NCBI GenBank assembly: GCA_023079485.1
Contig: CM041092.1
Location: forward strand, 11,483,127 to 11,547,126
Origin: Archilochus colubris
Taxonomy: Eukaryota; Chordata; Aves; Apodiformes; Trochilidae
Reading direction: 5' to 3'
Length of the DNA stretch: 64,000 bases
The position numbers were made by a program, and so were the translations under genes. The notes under the pieces were generated by a model that searched no databases, had not been told where the DNA came from, and worked only from the letters and a program-made list of their open reading frames with translations. Below are positions 62,569 to 64,000 of the stretch, piece after piece. The first letter of the stretch is position 1. Every line of letters begins with the position of its first letter.

Positions 62569-62594
62569 AAAAAAAAAAAAAAAAAAAAAAAAAA
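62569..62594. repeat. A26 homopolymer
   Basis: Long A run in intron 1. The sequence on its left is not a recognised retroposed gene. Confidence 0.9.
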
Positions 62595-63436
62595 GGAGTT
62601 GATGCTACAGCTTTTCTGAAATGGAAGCATGACTTCTTTTGGCATGGCTCAGTCATTAACAAGATGAGTGCAACCCACAGTCCTGAGACTCTGAAGGACA
62701 CCTCACATCCCTGATGCCCTGAAGAAGTATCATCATCAGCCAAGAATATTTGTTTCCTTAAAGCATTTCCAGTGCCCGCCCAAAATTAACTTGCTTGACT
62801 CTGCAGCCAACCAGTACATGTTGCTGTTAAACTGGTTTTTCAAGTGTGTGTGTGCGTTCAGAGAGCCATAACTAAATGTCTGAATAATACAGCTGCTCAA
62901 AATCTTGTTGTTCTTCATGTTTGCTGGGCCACCACGTCAGCCCTCACATGGCTTGATTAACCCAGTATTACCATACTGCACACACGGGGGGGCAATTATT
63001 TGCATTAGGATTGCATATGTGATGCTTTTGTCTTTTAGCCTGGGAAATGAATCTTTGTTAGCATTGATTTTGGGCATAATGAGAACTTGTACACAATAGG
63101 TATTAGAATTTACTGACAGCAAATTGAAACATAGGTCTTTTAACTGAAAAAATCTCAAGTTTTCCATTTGGAAATGCTGCTGCGATGTTTCGGGAACTCT
63201 CTAGTAATTTATATATCACCTTCACATACTCCACAAAAACCGTGGTCTTTCTGAATTATGATTCACAAACACAGCACGTTCTGCCTTTCAGAAGACACAA
63301 GGACAGAGACAGACTGAGACCCTGAAGGTCCTGCTCTCAGGGCACCCCAGAAGCAGAGGCCAGGTGCAAGCCCAGGGCACAGTAGTAAACTAGAAACTTC
63401 TGTATAAATGACCACAGAACATATGAAAAGTGTTTC

Positions 63437-63492
63437 CCAAAAAAAAAAAACCAAAACCAAAACCAAACCCAAACCAAACCAAAACCAACAAC
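63437..63492. repeat. A/C-rich tract with (CCAAAA)n and (CCCAAA)n units
   Basis: Regular CCAAAA / CCAAA repeats follow a 14-A run on the plus strand. It is the most periodic of the A/C tracts. Confidence 0.92.
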
Positions 63493-64000
63493 ACTATTAT
63501 TTTATTTTTTATTTTAAAACTTTTTCTTGGTTTGTGTTTTCTGGTGTGGGAACTCTTTAAAATTTGAAAAAAAAATTCCAAAGAAAAAGCTCACATGATT
63601 CAGTGAAAAATAAATTGGACCACCCCTAATTATTGTTTTATCTGTAATCTCAACCTTACATACTGGGTAATTTTAAAACAAAATTCTCAGTTTAATCCTC
63701 ACAATGAAGTATGTTTGATCTTCCCAAACATTCTTTTAAGTCCTCATCTTGAATGTTATACATTGTAATGTACCTCTTCTAAATGTTTTGATCACACAGG
63801 TTATTCTTTGGCTTTTTCTTTTTCCCACATTAACGAGTACATACACCCCTAAAAATGCTTTGGTTAGGGCTTTATGTTGAAAATTATGACACCAAAGTGA
63901 ACAGGTACAAGACTGTCAGGCAGGCAGCATATCAGACATTTTCTTTCCTAATTATATTCTAACCTTCTAGCACCTTCCCTTTTTATTTTTCTTTACATTT

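Larger units (their letters stand above)
61333..64000 (-). other. SLC49A4 intron 1, 3' part
   Basis: This is the part of intron 1 inside the window, ending in the TTAG acceptor of exon 2. It has a run of 26 A at 62569-62594 and an A/C-rich tract at 63437-63492. It has no CpG-rich first exon or promoter, so exon 1 must lie to the right of the window. Confidence 0.85.

Noticed and set aside
63437..63492. (CCAAAA)/(CCCAAA) repeats considered as interstitial telomere sequence
   Set aside because: Vertebrate telomere repeats are CCCTAA; these units lack T and match the other A/C-rich tracts of the window.
1..64000. CRISPR arrays, tRNA or rRNA genes, prokaryotic operons, a novel defence-type system
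   Set aside because: There are no regularly spaced repeats, no cloverleaf boxes that I could support and no clustered ORFs. The window is ordinary vertebrate intron and intergenic DNA around one known gene and one LINE.

Overview
This window is from a vertebrate nuclear genome, most likely a bird. Two things support that. First, there is a nearly complete CR1-type LINE (about 2411-6600, minus strand) with the typical avian/reptilian 3' end made of ATTCTATG-like octamers. Second, one multi-exon gene on the minus strand is a clear ortholog of the vertebrate lysosomal transporter SLC49A4 (DIRC2). Intron sizes (0.6-12.4 kb) and many short A/C-rich tracts fit a compact avian genome. A passerine is possible, but I cannot prove it from the sequence.

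Layout, right to left (the direction of transcription of the gene). About 61333-64000 is the 3' part of SLC49A4 intron 1; exon 1 and the promoter lie beyond the right edge. Coding exons 2 to 9 are at 61239-61332, 48573-48841, 43200-43329, 38000-38108, 37307-37374, 32208-32335, 22381-22563 and 19061-19176 (stop TGA at 19061-19063). Every junction is GT-AG, the codon phases agree at all seven internal junctions, and the joined reading frame is open (1097 nt, about 365 codons). Exon numbers assume the nine-exon human structure. The predicted part covers about ten of the twelve membrane segments of this major-facilitator protein.

The 3' end of the gene has two candidate poly(A) sites on the minus strand: a proximal AATAAA at 18470-18475 (3' UTR about 600 nt) and a distal ATTAAA at 12237-12242 (3' UTR about 6.8 kb). 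A plus-strand AATAAA at 12160-12165 faces the distal site at about 70 bp, so two transcripts may converge there. A second good plus-strand poly(A) signal is at 2276-2281. In human, SLC49A4 lies tail-to-tail with SEMA5B, so either plus-strand site could be the end of SEMA5B. No SEMA5B coding sequence is visible, so that is inference from synteny.

The left 19 kb is otherwise intergenic or UTR sequence with GC-rich patches and the degraded CR1. The introns hold microsatellites, homopolymers, a 113-bp polypurine block, and a striking hairpin plus palindrome 250 bp upstream of exon 4. I found no tRNA, rRNA, CRISPR array, prokaryotic operon or clearly novel multi-gene system. The less ordinary observations are the near full-length CR1, the possible convergent poly(A) arrangement, the hairpin/palindrome pair, and the strand-biased A/C tracts.
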